Shown: positions 22,641 to 30,867 of the stretch, piece after piece | Layout: the number at the start of each line of letters is the position of its first letter | Position numbering within the stretch: the stretch's first letter is position 1 | From: Eubacteriales bacterium | Lineage (GTDB): Bacteria; Bacillota; Clostridia; Oscillospirales; Oscillospiraceae | Assembly: GCA_030531595.1 (NCBI GenBank) | Contig: JAUNND010000007.1 | Location: forward strand, 1 to 53,426 | Reading direction: 5' to 3' | Length of the DNA: 53,426 nucleotides | Position numbers and translations under genes: made by a program | The notes under the pieces: generated by a model | The model's database searches: none | Told to the model about the DNA's origin: nothing | The model's input: the letters and a program-made list of their open reading frames with translations, nothing else

Positions 22641-23837
22641 ATGAAGCGTTTTCTGGCAATAGTGCTCGCAGTCATGATGCTTGCAGCACTGGCAGTCCCC
22701 TCCGCCTGCGCAGATGACAAGATCGTCATCAAGTTCGCGGCACAGGGCGACTCTACCCCCGCAACTCAGGAGTCCGTCGATGCATTCAACGCATCTCAGG
22801 ACAAGTACGTCGTAGAGTGGGTCGATATGACCAACGACTCCGGCGCAATGAAAGAGCAGCTCATCACCAGCATGAAGGCCGGTTCTTCCGACTATGACGT
22901 TCTGTCCATGGACGTCTGCTGGGCAGGTGAGTTCGCAGCAGCAGGCTACATTGAACCCATCGACCAGATGATGAAGGCCGACGGTCTCAAGGCAACCGAG
23001 TTCAACGCAGGCTCCATGAGCGCTGCAAAGTTCAACGCAAAGACCTATGCACTGCCCTTCTTCCCCGACCTGGGCGTTCTCTTCTTCCGCAGCGACATCG
23101 TCTCCGCTGAGGATGCTGCAAAGCTCGTCTCCGGCGACTACACCTATGCAGACCTGCAGGCAATGGCTGAGAAGTACAAGGGTCAGGGCGACACCACCGA
23201 CGGTATCTGCTTCCAGGCTAAGCTCGGCGAATGCCTCATGTGCAACCTCACCGAGTACACCGCAGGCTGGACCGACATCAAAGGCGGCCTTGAGGCTATG
23301 AAGGCAATGGTAGACTCCTCTGCCGTTCCCGCTGACATCCTCAACTACGCCGAGGGCGAGACCGCTAACTCCTTCATCAAGGGCGTCAGCGTCTTCTCCC
23401 GCAACTGGCCCTACCAGTGGGGTGAAATTGCCTCCAACGGCACCATTTCTCAGGATCAGGTCGCTGTTGCTCCTCTGCCCGGCGGTTCCACTGTCGGCGG
23501 CTGGCTGCTCGGCATCAACAAGAACTCCGCCAACAAGGACGGCGCATGGGCATTCATCAAGTTCCTTGCCACCGAGAGCCAGAAGGTTCAGGCTACCACC
23601 GGCGGTCATCTGCCCGGCTACAATGCAATGCTCGAGGATGCTGACGTTCTCGCAGCAAACGTAATGCTCACCATGGAAGGCTTCCAGAACGCTCTGGCAA
23701 CCACCATTTCCCGCCCCGTCTCCTCCGAGTACAGCAAGTGCGCTGACGCTATCATCAATGCAGCTCACGCATACCTGTCCGGCAACGGCGAGCTGGATGC
23801 GACTGTCGCAGCTATCGAGGCCGCTCTCGCCGCATAA
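22641..23837 (+). CDS. ABC transporter sugar-binding protein
   Basis: A 398-residue extracellular solute-binding protein (family 1, MalE-like). A signal peptide (MKRFLAIVLAVMMLAALAVP, cut near SACA-DD) precedes the mature part KIVIKFAAQGDSTPATQESV. There is no good lipobox, although a cysteine lies near the cleavage site. The start at 22641 is chosen because GGAGG lies directly upstream, inside an alternative five-codon extension. It delivers an oligosaccharide to the permeases at 23914 and 25148. Codon use is strongly biased to C-ending and optimal codons, as usual for an abundant binding protein. A hairpin after the gene could keep it in excess over the permeases. Confidence 0.9.
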   Translation: MKRFLAIVLAVMMLAALAVPSACADDKIVIKFAAQGDSTPATQESVDAFNASQDKYVVEWVDMTNDSGAMKEQLITSMKAGSSDYDVLSMDVCWAGEFAAAGYIEPIDQMMKADGLKATEFNAGSMSAAKFNAKTYALPFFPDLGVLFFRSDIVSAEDAAKLVSGDYTYADLQAMAEKYKGQGDTTDGICFQAKLGECLMCNLTEYTAGWTDIKGGLEAMKAMVDSSAVPADILNYAEGETANSFIKGVSVFSRNWPYQWGEIASNGTISQDQVAVAPLPGGSTVGGWLLGINKNSANKDGAWAFIKFLATESQKVQATTGGHLPGYNAMLEDADVLAANVMLTMEGFQNALATTISRPVSSEYSKCADAIINAAHAYLSGNGELDATVAAIEAALAA

Positions 23838-23857
23838 TTTTCGCATAAACCTTATTA

Positions 23858-23889
23858 ACGCGCCTCTCTTTATGTGAGGCGCGTTTTTT
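23858..23889 (+). terminator. Intercistronic terminator/attenuator after the binding-protein gene
   Basis: ACGCGCCTC pairs with GAGGCGCGT, followed by TTTTTTA. Partial termination here would lower permease expression relative to the binding protein. Confidence 0.8.
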
Positions 23890-23913
23890 ACTAAACTGAA
23901 AGGAAGGGGCACA

Positions 23914-25134
23914 ATGAAAAAAAGAATTACAGCAAAGCAGGCCGCGTTTTTACTGCCCTTGTTCCTGCTCCTTGCTGTTTTCGCAATATATCCCATTATA
24001 ACTTCCGTTGTATACTCCCTGTTTGATTACCGCACCAACGACCAGACGGTCGCGGGACTTTATACAGGCTCCAATTTCAACGCTCCGCTGTTCTATGAGG
24101 ACTGCGACTACTCCGTGTGGTACTTGGGCGACGAGCTTCTTGTTCTGGACGAGAAGGACGGCGCGGAGCTTCAGGGCATCATGGACGAGATAACCGCCCT
24201 TGCCGAGCCCTATAAGGATACAAAAGAGGTCGTTAAGATGTCCTCCAAGGACGCGGAGGCAATGCAGACCTCCATTGCCGATATCCGCACAAGACTCACC
24301 GATATTTTTGAGCGAAACGGCGACGTTGAGTTCTATAACGGACTTGAAACGCAGGATGTTCTGTTCGACGAGATAGAGGGCTGCTTCATAAACAGCAACT
24401 TCCAGGGTCTTGAAGCATATAAACAGCTTCTCCGCGATACCCGCTTCGGCAAATCCCTCGGCAGTACGGTCCTCTTTACCGCGGTTTCCGTGTTCTTTGA
24501 GCTGTGTCTCGGCATGGGTCTTGCGCTCATTATGAACAAGGCGATAAAGGGCATCGGTATCGTGCGTACCACCGCTCTTATCCCCTGGGCTATCCCGACC
24601 GCCGTTTCCGCTCTGATGTGGAGCTATATGTATGACGGCTCAAGCGGTATCGTTGCCAAGGTCTTTGCCGATCTCGGCTTCATCGCCGCGCCCGAACAGA
24701 TGCTTCTTTCCGCCGGCGGCGCAATGACAGCGGCTATCTTAGCGGACGTCTGGAAGACAACGCCGTACATGGCTCTGCTTCTGCTGGCGGGTCTGCAGAT
24801 AATCGACGCGGGTCTGTATGAAAGTGCAATGGTGGACGGCGCAACGCCCGTGAGGACCTTCTTCTCCGTCACCCTGCCTCTTTTGAAGCCCTCGATGCTG
24901 GTTGCGCTGCTGTTCCGTACACTGGACGCATTCCGCGTCTACGACCTTATCGCGGTATTGACAGGAGGCGCACAGGGCACGGAAACGCTGTCGATATACG
25001 CCTACAAGCTGATGATAGGTCAGAGCAACTACGGCTACGGCTCGGCGGTCGTTCTGGCGATGGCGGTCTGTGTTGCTATCATAGCCTTTGTGTTCGTAAA
25101 GGTTTTGGGCGCAGAGCTTATATCTGACGATTAA
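23914..25134 (+). CDS. ABC transporter permease (MalF type)
   Basis: A 406-residue inner-membrane permease. The first membrane segment (residues 10-31) is followed by an unusually long extracytoplasmic loop (about 35-165, acidic, DGAELQGIMDEITAL region) before five further segments, resembling the large periplasmic loop of MalF. The ATPase-contact EAA-like loop is ESAMVDGATPVRTFFSVTLPL. AAAGGAAGGGG precedes the ATG. It pairs with the MalG-type permease at 25148; no ATPase gene is in the operon, so a shared MsmK-type ATPase is likely, as in many Firmicutes sugar importers. Confidence 0.9.
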   Translation: MKKRITAKQAAFLLPLFLLLAVFAIYPIITSVVYSLFDYRTNDQTVAGLYTGSNFNAPLFYEDCDYSVWYLGDELLVLDEKDGAELQGIMDEITALAEPYKDTKEVVKMSSKDAEAMQTSIADIRTRLTDIFERNGDVEFYNGLETQDVLFDEIEGCFINSNFQGLEAYKQLLRDTRFGKSLGSTVLFTAVSVFFELCLGMGLALIMNKAIKGIGIVRTTALIPWAIPTAVSALMWSYMYDGSSGIVAKVFADLGFIAAPEQMLLSAGGAMTAAILADVWKTTPYMALLLLAGLQIIDAGLYESAMVDGATPVRTFFSVTLPLLKPSMLVALLFRTLDAFRVYDLIAVLTGGAQGTETLSIYAYKLMIGQSNYGYGSAVVLAMAVCVAIIAFVFVKVLGAELISDD

Positions 25135-25147
25135 GGAGGAGACAGAA

Positions 25148-25975
25148 ATGAAAACAAGTAAATCAACAAAAACCATTTCCGCAATTATTATCGTTGCATT
25201 TCTTGCCGTAATGGTCTTTCCGTTCTTCTGGATACTCGTCACCTCCTTCAAGCCCGGCGAGGAGATATTCGGCAAGACCGCTTTCCAGATAATCGCCAAC
25301 AATCCCACCGTTCAGAACTTCAAGACCGTTATTGAGAAGGGTATTCTCGACTCCATCAAGAACAGCCTTATAGTCTCTCTTGTCACAACGGTCTACGTCG
25401 TCGCGGTCTCCACCCTTACGAGCTACATTCTCGCCCGCTGCCATTTCAAGGGCAAGAATATGCTCATGGCTCTTATTTTAGGCGTCTCCATGTTCCCGCA
25501 GATGGTCGTTGTGGGACCTATCTTCAATATGTTCTACAAGCTTGATCTGCTCAACTCCTACTGGGTGACTCTGGCGTATTCGTCCATCACTCTCCCCTCC
25601 GCAACATGGATCATGGTGGCGCACTTCAAGCGCATCCCCATCTCCATCGAGGAGGCGGCACACATTGACGGCTGCACCACATGGCAGACACTGTGGAAGA
25701 TAATCTTCCCCGTTGCCCTGCCAGGCGTATTCACCTGCGCGATCATGACCTTTATCTCCGCATGGAACGAATACCTGCTGACCTGCACACTGAACTCCGA
25801 CAAGATGTATCAGACCGTACCGGTGGCTATCAATGCACTGCGCACGCAGTTCTCGATCCTCTGGGGCGAGATCACCGCAGCCACCGTTGTCGTTGTCATA
25901 CCCACTTTGATCATAGTTTTGCTGTTCCAGAAGCAGATCGTTTCCGGAATGGTCTCCGGTGCTGTTAAGGAGTAA
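25148..25975 (+). CDS. ABC transporter permease (MalG type)
   Basis: A 275-residue permease with six membrane segments. The ATPase-contact loop is EEAAHIDGCTTWQTLWKIIFP, close to the EAA consensus, and the C-terminus LFQKQIVSGMVSGAVKE is typical of MalG homologues. AAGGAGGAGA precedes the ATG 13 bp after the previous gene. Together with 22641 and 23914 it forms an oligosaccharide importer whose substrate should be what the GH65 enzyme five bases downstream can phosphorolyse. Confidence 0.92.
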   Translation: MKTSKSTKTISAIIIVAFLAVMVFPFFWILVTSFKPGEEIFGKTAFQIIANNPTVQNFKTVIEKGILDSIKNSLIVSLVTTVYVVAVSTLTSYILARCHFKGKNMLMALILGVSMFPQMVVVGPIFNMFYKLDLLNSYWVTLAYSSITLPSATWIMVAHFKRIPISIEEAAHIDGCTTWQTLWKIIFPVALPGVFTCAIMTFISAWNEYLLTCTLNSDKMYQTVPVAINALRTQFSILWGEITAATVVVVIPTLIIVLLFQKQIVSGMVSGAVKE

Positions 25976-25980
25976 TAAAC

Positions 25981-28842
25981 GTGCCCGATTTGATTTTTTC
26001 ATCGGAAGGATATAACAAAAACTTAAGACTGAAAAACGAAACGCTTTTTCATGTCGCCTCGGGAAGACTCGGTGTGAGAGGCTGCTTTGAGGAGGGGGCG
26101 CCGGAGGGCGCGGCCTCCGTTCGGGGCTGCTACATAAACGGCTTCTGCGAAACAGAACCCATCACCTACAACGAAAAGCTCTACGGCTTCCCCGAGAGCA
26201 AGCAGCAGATCGTCAATCTCCCCGACGCGCAGAGCATCCGCATCTATGACGGCGGCAAGGCGGTCGTGTGCTGGGAGGGCGAGCAGCTCCGACAGGTCAT
26301 GGATATGAAAAACGGCGTGTACGAGCGTTCCTTCATTTTCCCGACCGCAAACGGCAGACTTTCCGTAAGGTTTACACGTCTTGTGAGCTTTATCGTAAGA
26401 AATCTGTTTGCCGTTGAATGTACCGTCAGTGCATTGGAGGGCAATCACGACCTGCGCATCATCAGCGAGCTGAACGGAAATGTGAAGAACTTCACCGCCG
26501 CGGGCGATCCGCGCGTGGCGTCCGGCAGCGGTGAAATGCTGAATGTCACGGATTTTGAGCAGGATAACGGCTCTATGTCCGTCACGGTCGAGACGAAGAA
26601 CAGCCGTCGGCGCATGAGGTGTGACGTCAGCCATGACTTTGCCGAGTGCACTGTGATCGATACCGGTATTTCGGGATTTCTTGCCTCGGAAGCAAACGTG
26701 CATATCGAAAAAGGCGAGAGTTTCACCTTTCATAAATACGCCATCTATTCCGAGCTCGGCGTGGATGAGCCGACCGGCACGGTCTGTGACTTTGCCGAAT
26801 TGAGGGAAGGACAGCGCCGCTATCTGGAAAGCTTCTGGAGACACGCCAGAGTGAAGATCGGTGGGGATGAAGAGCTCCAGTCTCAGCTTGATTTCTGCCT
26901 GTGGGGTATGCTCTGCTCCGCCGGCAGGGACGGCATCACGAATGTTGCCGCCAAGGGCCTTTCCGGCGAGGGCTATGAGGGGCACTATTTCTGGGACAGT
27001 GAGATATATGTCCTCCCCTTCTTCCTCAACACCGAGCCGGAGATCGCAAAGGCTCTGCTCACCTACCGATACCGCCAGCTCGATCACGCCCGCGCACACG
27101 CCCGTATCATGGGGCATGAGAGCGGTGCGCTGTATCCGTGGCGCACGATCACCGGCTCCGAGTGCTCAAGTCACTACCCCTCGGGCTCTGCGCAGTACCA
27201 TATCAACGGCGATATCGCCGGTGCGTTTCTAAACTACTGGAATCTCACCCATGATACATCCTTCCTCCCCGAGACAGTCGAAGTGCTTGCGGAGACGGCG
27301 AGACTCTGGCTCGATGTCGGGCATTGGCTGGACGGGAGCTTCCGCATAGACGGTGTGACCGGGCCGGACGAATATACCTGCATCGTAAACAACAACTACT
27401 ATACGAACTGCTGTGCCGCCAATAATCTTCTCGGCGCGGTAAGGCTGTGCGGAGAGCTTGAAAAGCTCGGCGCTCTTGATGCGCTCAAAGAGAAGATCTC
27501 TCTGACCGATGAAGAGCTTTATGAGTTCAGGCGAGCCGGTGAGGGGATGTACTACCCCCACGATGAAGCTCTCGGTATCATCGCGCAGGATGACAGCTTT
27601 CTTAAGAAAAAGCGCTGGGATCTCTCTTCAATTCCGAAGGAGAATTTCCCGCTGCTCATGCACTACCACCCCTTACAGATCAACCGCTGTCAGGTACTCA
27701 AGCAGGCGGACAGTGTTCTTGCAAACTTCCTCTACCGCGAGGAGGACGTGCTGACGATGATGCGCTCCTTTGTCTATTATGAAGGAGTCACCACGCACGA
27801 TTCCAGCCTTTCCAACTGCATCTATTCCGTGATGGCGGCGCGTCTCGGCGAGACCGGCAAGGCATATTCCTACCTTCAAAAGAGCATCGGCATCGATACC
27901 CGCGACGAAAACGGCAACACCCGCGACGGGCTGCATATCGCCAACATGGGCGGAGCGTATTCCATTCTGACCTTCGGCTTCGGCGGACTGCGAATTTCGG
28001 ATGAGGGACTTTCCCTGTTCCCGATCATCCCGAAGGAGCTCGGAGAGGTGAGCTTTCCGCTGTATTACAGAGACCGTTACATTTCCGTCACGGCGAAGGG
28101 CGACTCCTGCACGCTCCGAGTCACGGAGGGCGATGCGCTTGAGCTGAGCATTTACGGCGAAAGGATCACCGTAACGTGTGAGAACGTCACCGTCTGCCGC
28201 AAAGTAAAGGGTGTGCTGTTCGATCTGGACGGGGTCGTCACCGATACCGCGAAGTTCCATTATCAGGCGTGGAAGAGAATAGCCGACGAGCTGGGCGTTT
28301 ATTTTGACGAGGTTAAAAACGAGCAGTTCAAGGGCGTTTCACGCGCCGCGTGCTTAAAGCTCCTGCTTGAATGGGGCAATATAAGCGTGACCGCCGAGGA
28401 ATTTGAAGAGCTTCTTGTTCGCAAGAACGAGTATTACAGGGAGCTTTTGAAGTCTCTGACCGAAAAGGACGTCCTGCCCGGCATAAAAGAGGCTATCGGT
28501 TATCTGCGTGAAAAGCATATTCCGTGCGCTCTTTTCTCCGTCAGCAAGAATACCGACGCGATCCTTGCCTATATCGGCATGACGGACGCTTTCGACGCGC
28601 TCGTCACCGGCAACGACATCGCAAACTCCAAGCCACACTTTGAAGGCTATCTGCTGGGCGCAGAGCGCATCGGTGTTGACCACCGCTCGTGCGTAATGAT
28701 CGAGGACTCCGAGGCGGGCGTAAGGGGCGCAAAGAACATCGCCATGAAAGCGATCGCCATCATGCCCGAAAACAAGGCGAACGCCGATCTCTGCATCGAC
28801 TCAACGGCGAAGCTCAACGCCGCGCTGGAAAAGCTTATCTGA
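25981..28842 (+). CDS. GH65 disaccharide phosphorylase fused to beta-phosphoglucomutase
   Basis: A 953-residue bifunctional enzyme. Residues 1-735 are a glycoside hydrolase family 65 protein (maltose/trehalose/kojibiose/nigerose phosphorylase group) with the general acid E464 in GPDEY and GHYFWDSE earlier in the (alpha/alpha)6 barrel. Residues 741-953 are a HAD-type beta-phosphoglucomutase with nucleophile D748 and acid D750 (FDLDGVV), and IEDSEAGVRGA near the end. Phosphorolysis of an alpha-glucobiose gives beta-glucose 1-phosphate, which the second domain turns into glucose 6-phosphate. The GTG start lies five bases after the permease stop and behind AAGGAG. The two activities are usually separate adjacent genes; fusion would channel the product. 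Which disaccharide is used cannot be read from the sequence. Confidence 0.9.
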   Translation: MPDLIFSSEGYNKNLRLKNETLFHVASGRLGVRGCFEEGAPEGAASVRGCYINGFCETEPITYNEKLYGFPESKQQIVNLPDAQSIRIYDGGKAVVCWEGEQLRQVMDMKNGVYERSFIFPTANGRLSVRFTRLVSFIVRNLFAVECTVSALEGNHDLRIISELNGNVKNFTAAGDPRVASGSGEMLNVTDFEQDNGSMSVTVETKNSRRRMRCDVSHDFAECTVIDTGISGFLASEANVHIEKGESFTFHKYAIYSELGVDEPTGTVCDFAELREGQRRYLESFWRHARVKIGGDEELQSQLDFCLWGMLCSAGRDGITNVAAKGLSGEGYEGHYFWDSEIYVLPFFLNTEPEIAKALLTYRYRQLDHARAHARIMGHESGALYPWRTITGSECSSHYPSGSAQYHINGDIAGAFLNYWNLTHDTSFLPETVEVLAETARLWLDVGHWLDGSFRIDGVTGPDEYTCIVNNNYYTNCCAANNLLGAVRLCGELEKLGALDALKEKISLTDEELYEFRRAGEGMYYPHDEALGIIAQDDSFLKKKRWDLSSIPKENFPLLMHYHPLQINRCQVLKQADSVLANFLYREEDVLTMMRSFVYYEGVTTHDSSLSNCIYSVMAARLGETGKAYSYLQKSIGIDTRDENGNTRDGLHIANMGGAYSILTFGFGGLRISDEGLSLFPIIPKELGEVSFPLYYRDRYISVTAKGDSCTLRVTEGDALELSIYGERITVTCENVTVCRKVKGVLFDLDGVVTDTAKFHYQAWKRIADELGVYFDEVKNEQFKGVSRAACLKLLLEWGNISVTAEEFEELLVRKNEYYRELLKSLTEKDVLPGIKEAIGYLREKHIPCALFSVSKNTDAILAYIGMTDAFDALVTGNDIANSKPHFEGYLLGAERIGVDHRSCVMIEDSEAGVRGAKNIAMKAIAIMPENKANADLCIDSTAKLNAALEKLI

Positions 28843-28854
28843 ACAAAATAATCG

Positions 28855-28890
28855 CAGGCTGTGCACGGTAAAAATGCACAGCCTGTTTTT
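28855..28890 (+). terminator. Terminator of the GH65 operon
   Basis: CAGGCTGTGCA pairs with TGCACAGCCTG, followed by a T-run. Confidence 0.9.
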
Positions 28891-28894
28891 ATCT

Positions 28895-29028
28895 CAATGT
28901 CATTTAGTTAATGATTTTTCACTGTAGGGCGGGGGCTTGCTCCCGCCGAAAAGCCGACGTATATATTACGTTACGGTGGGAGCAAGCCCCCGCCCTACGG
29001 ACGCAGTTTTCTTACCTTAATGACATTG
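28895..29028. repeat. Composite repeat: outer CAATG arms around a GTAGGGCGGGGGC palindrome
   Basis: Outer ends CAATGTCATTTAGTTAA and its imperfect inverse (29012-29028) enclose the palindrome 28924-28998. TGTTTTTAT on the left and TGTTTTTTTAT on the right look like a target duplication with slippage. Confidence 0.75.
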
Positions 29029-29035
29029 TGTTTTT

Positions 29036-29674
29036 TTATGGTACCCTGTGTTTCCGGTAATAGACATACGAGGCGACCGTGGGGACGAATACCGCGACGA
29101 GAATTACCGCGAGCAGCACCCAGAATGAGCCGATAAAGGCGTTGACGAGCATCACAACGCCGCATATGACCCACAGAAAACCGCCGAGACGGTGGGTGTA
29201 ATTCCAGTTGTCGTCGTCGTTGAGCGTCCACGGGAGTTTGATGCCCATGGTGTAATTCCGGCGGCATTTGGGCAGATAGTTGCCGACAACGATGAACACT
29301 ATGCCTATGAGAAGCTGCACGAAAAGCGAGATGTTCACCTGCTTTCCGACAGCGGCGAACAGGCACAGCGGCGTGACCACAAGACCTAATGCGGGGATGA
29401 ACCACAGCATCATCCGGTCGAGGAACTTGCTGTGCTTTTCCGCACGGGGATCGCTGCTCAAACCGAACAGGCACAGCGCGTCCAATGCCGCCATGAAGCA
29501 GGGCAGACCGAATACGGCAAAGGCCTTGCTCGAATAGCCGTCGGGGACATTGTTCAGATCAAAGTGTGTCGGCACTTTGTCCGGCAGATCGTTCCACATA
29601 TAAAGTCCCAACAATATCGGCAGCAGACACAGCGCCACCGAGAGTATCATTTCCTTTTTACTTGCTTTCATCAT
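29036..29674 (-). CDS. sdpI: SdpI-family immunity/membrane protein
   Basis: A 212-residue membrane protein with six predicted segments (DUF1648 plus SdpI domains). An N-terminal LPILLGLYMWNDLPDKVPTHFDLNN motif is followed by GNYLPKCRRNYTMGIKLPWTLND. In B. subtilis, SdpI protects against the SdpC toxin and sequesters SdpR at the membrane. Two ATGs are adjacent; the second (29671) is better spaced from GGGAGG. It overlaps the sdpR gene by 17 bases. No sdpABC toxin genes are in the window, so this may be an orphan immunity or signal-sensing pair. Confidence 0.85.
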   Translation of the reverse strand: MMKASKKEMILSVALCLLPILLGLYMWNDLPDKVPTHFDLNNVPDGYSSKAFAVFGLPCFMAALDALCLFGLSSDPRAEKHSKFLDRMMLWFIPALGLVVTPLCLFAAVGKQVNISLFVQLLIGIVFIVVGNYLPKCRRNYTMGIKLPWTLNDDDNWNYTHRLGGFLWVICGVVMLVNAFIGSFWVLLAVILVAVFVPTVASYVYYRKHRVP

Positions 29675-29945
29675 TGACCTCCCGAAATTCGCTCAGCCAC
29701 AGCATGATCTCCTCAAATACCGAAGCATTGAGCGTATAAAAGATAAAATTTTTTTCTCTCTCCTCCGTGATAAGCTCCGCTTTTTTGAGCTGTGAGAGAT
29801 GGTAGGAGATCGTTGCCGCCGTCATGTCAAAATGCGAGGCAATGTCTCCGGCGCTCAAGCGACCTTTGCGCAACAGCACGAGAATATCCCTTCTAACAGG
29901 ATCACTCAGCGCCCGAAATGTCTCCTGAAAACCCAAAATTTTCAC
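29658..29945 (-). CDS. sdpR: SdpR-like ArsR-family repressor
   Basis: A 95-residue winged-helix regulator: FRALSDPVRRDILVLLRKG, then the recognition helix region AATISYHLSQLKKAELI. It matches SdpR-type autorepressors and lacks the cysteine metal-binding motif of metal-sensing ArsR proteins. It is the first gene of a two-gene leftward operon with sdpI. Its promoter (29992-30019) is flanked by two palindromes of ATTTAGA/TCTAAAT type, its likely operators, implying autorepression. Confidence 0.88.
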   Translation of the reverse strand: MKILGFQETFRALSDPVRRDILVLLRKGRLSAGDIASHFDMTAATISYHLSQLKKAELITEEREKNFIFYTLNASVFEEIMLWLSEFREVNDESK

Positions 29946-29961
29946 GTCCTTTCAAAAATCT

Positions 29962-29980
29962 ATTTAGAGATTTATCTAAT
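29962..29980. promoter_or_regulatory. SdpR operator candidate 1 (downstream of promoter)
   Basis: ATTTAGA-GATTTA-TCTAAT, imperfect inverted repeat near the expected transcription start. Confidence 0.55.
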
Positions 29981-29991
29981 CAGTTGCTTTG

Positions 29992-30019
29992 AGTATAGCA
30001 CACCGAGCGGAAATGTCAA
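29992..30019 (-). promoter_or_regulatory. Promoter of sdpRI
   Basis: Minus strand TTGACA (30019-30014), a 16-bp spacer and TATACT (29997-29992). Confidence 0.7.
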
Positions 30020-30023
30020 GAAC

Positions 30024-30045
30024 TATTTAGAATTTTTTCTAAATA
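30024..30045. promoter_or_regulatory. SdpR operator candidate 2 (upstream of promoter)
   Basis: TATTTAGAA-TTTT-TTCTAAATA, a perfect 9+9 inverted repeat just upstream of the -35 box. Confidence 0.65.
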
Positions 30046-30140
30046 CCTATCGGCATAAAAGAAAAAATTAATATAGAATATCTCCGCACGGTATGTTATA
30101 CTGAAAACAATATATATTTGATACGGAGAAATCAAACACT

Positions 30141-30842
30141 ATGACAAAGATACTGTTCGTCTGCCACGGGAATATCTGCCGCAGCCCCACGGCGGAATTT
30201 GTTCTCAGGGATATGGTCAGAAAGGCGGGGCTTGAAAAGGATTTTTATATTGAGTCCGCCGCGACGACATACGAGGAAATAGGAAATCCCGTATATCCGC
30301 CCACGAAAAAGCTGCTGGACGCGCACGGCATCGACTGCACGGGCAAGACGGCGCGGCACATAACGAAAGCCGATTACGATAATTTCGATCTCATCATCTA
30401 CATGGACGAGGAAAACCGCGTCGATCTCAACCGCTATTACGGAGGCGACCCCGACGGCAAGCTCCGCAACCTTATGGACTACGCCGGCAAGATCGGCGTG
30501 GAGGTCTACGACCCGTGGTACACCCGCAATTTTCAGCGGGCATGGGACGATATCGAGGAGGGCTGCTGCGCACTCCTTGAAAGCCTCACGGACGATACCG
30601 TTACTCTCGATTTTTCCGACTGCATGAGCAGGGGAGAAATGTATGAAGTTATGCGCCGTGAAATGTGCTGGCAGGATTGGTACGGCGAAAACCTTGACGC
30701 GCTCTGGGACATTCTGACCGGTCTTCCCCATCGGGGCAAAAGCTTCGTTATCATCCCGCCCGCAGAGACCGCACCGGAAGACGTAAGAAAATACGCCTCC
30801 CTCATCGAAGGAGTATTTGAAGAAGCCGAGGCGTTAAAATAA
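30141..30842 (+). CDS. Low-molecular-weight protein tyrosine phosphatase fused to a barstar-like domain
   Basis: A 233-residue two-domain protein. Residues 1-150 are a low-molecular-weight phosphatase with the P-loop C8-HGNIC-R14 followed by SPT, and the general acid D124 (YDPWYT); all catalytic residues are present. Residues about 152-233 resemble barstar, the barnase inhibitor: DWYGENLDALWDILTG (W180-G194) keeps the acidic residues D186 and D190 that in barstar contact barnase. The phosphatase should be active. The barstar part may bind a ribonuclease or have another binding role; no ribonuclease gene lies nearby. The next gene starts 25 bp downstream with a GGAGG site. The fusion is seen directly; its meaning is not known to me. 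Confidence 0.87.
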   Translation: MTKILFVCHGNICRSPTAEFVLRDMVRKAGLEKDFYIESAATTYEEIGNPVYPPTKKLLDAHGIDCTGKTARHITKADYDNFDLIIYMDEENRVDLNRYYGGDPDGKLRNLMDYAGKIGVEVYDPWYTRNFQRAWDDIEEGCCALLESLTDDTVTLDFSDCMSRGEMYEVMRREMCWQDWYGENLDALWDILTGLPHRGKSFVIIPPAETAPEDVRKYASLIEGVFEEAEALK

Positions 30843-30867
30843 ATAATCAATAAATCGGAGGTAAGGA

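Noticed and set aside
22614-23996. 460-codon open frame on the minus strand across the sugar-binding protein gene
   Set aside because: It is the mirror of a strongly codon-biased real gene: Cys-, Val- and Gly-rich composition, no domain, no Shine-Dalgarno; the plus-strand gene has signal peptide, operon context and homology.
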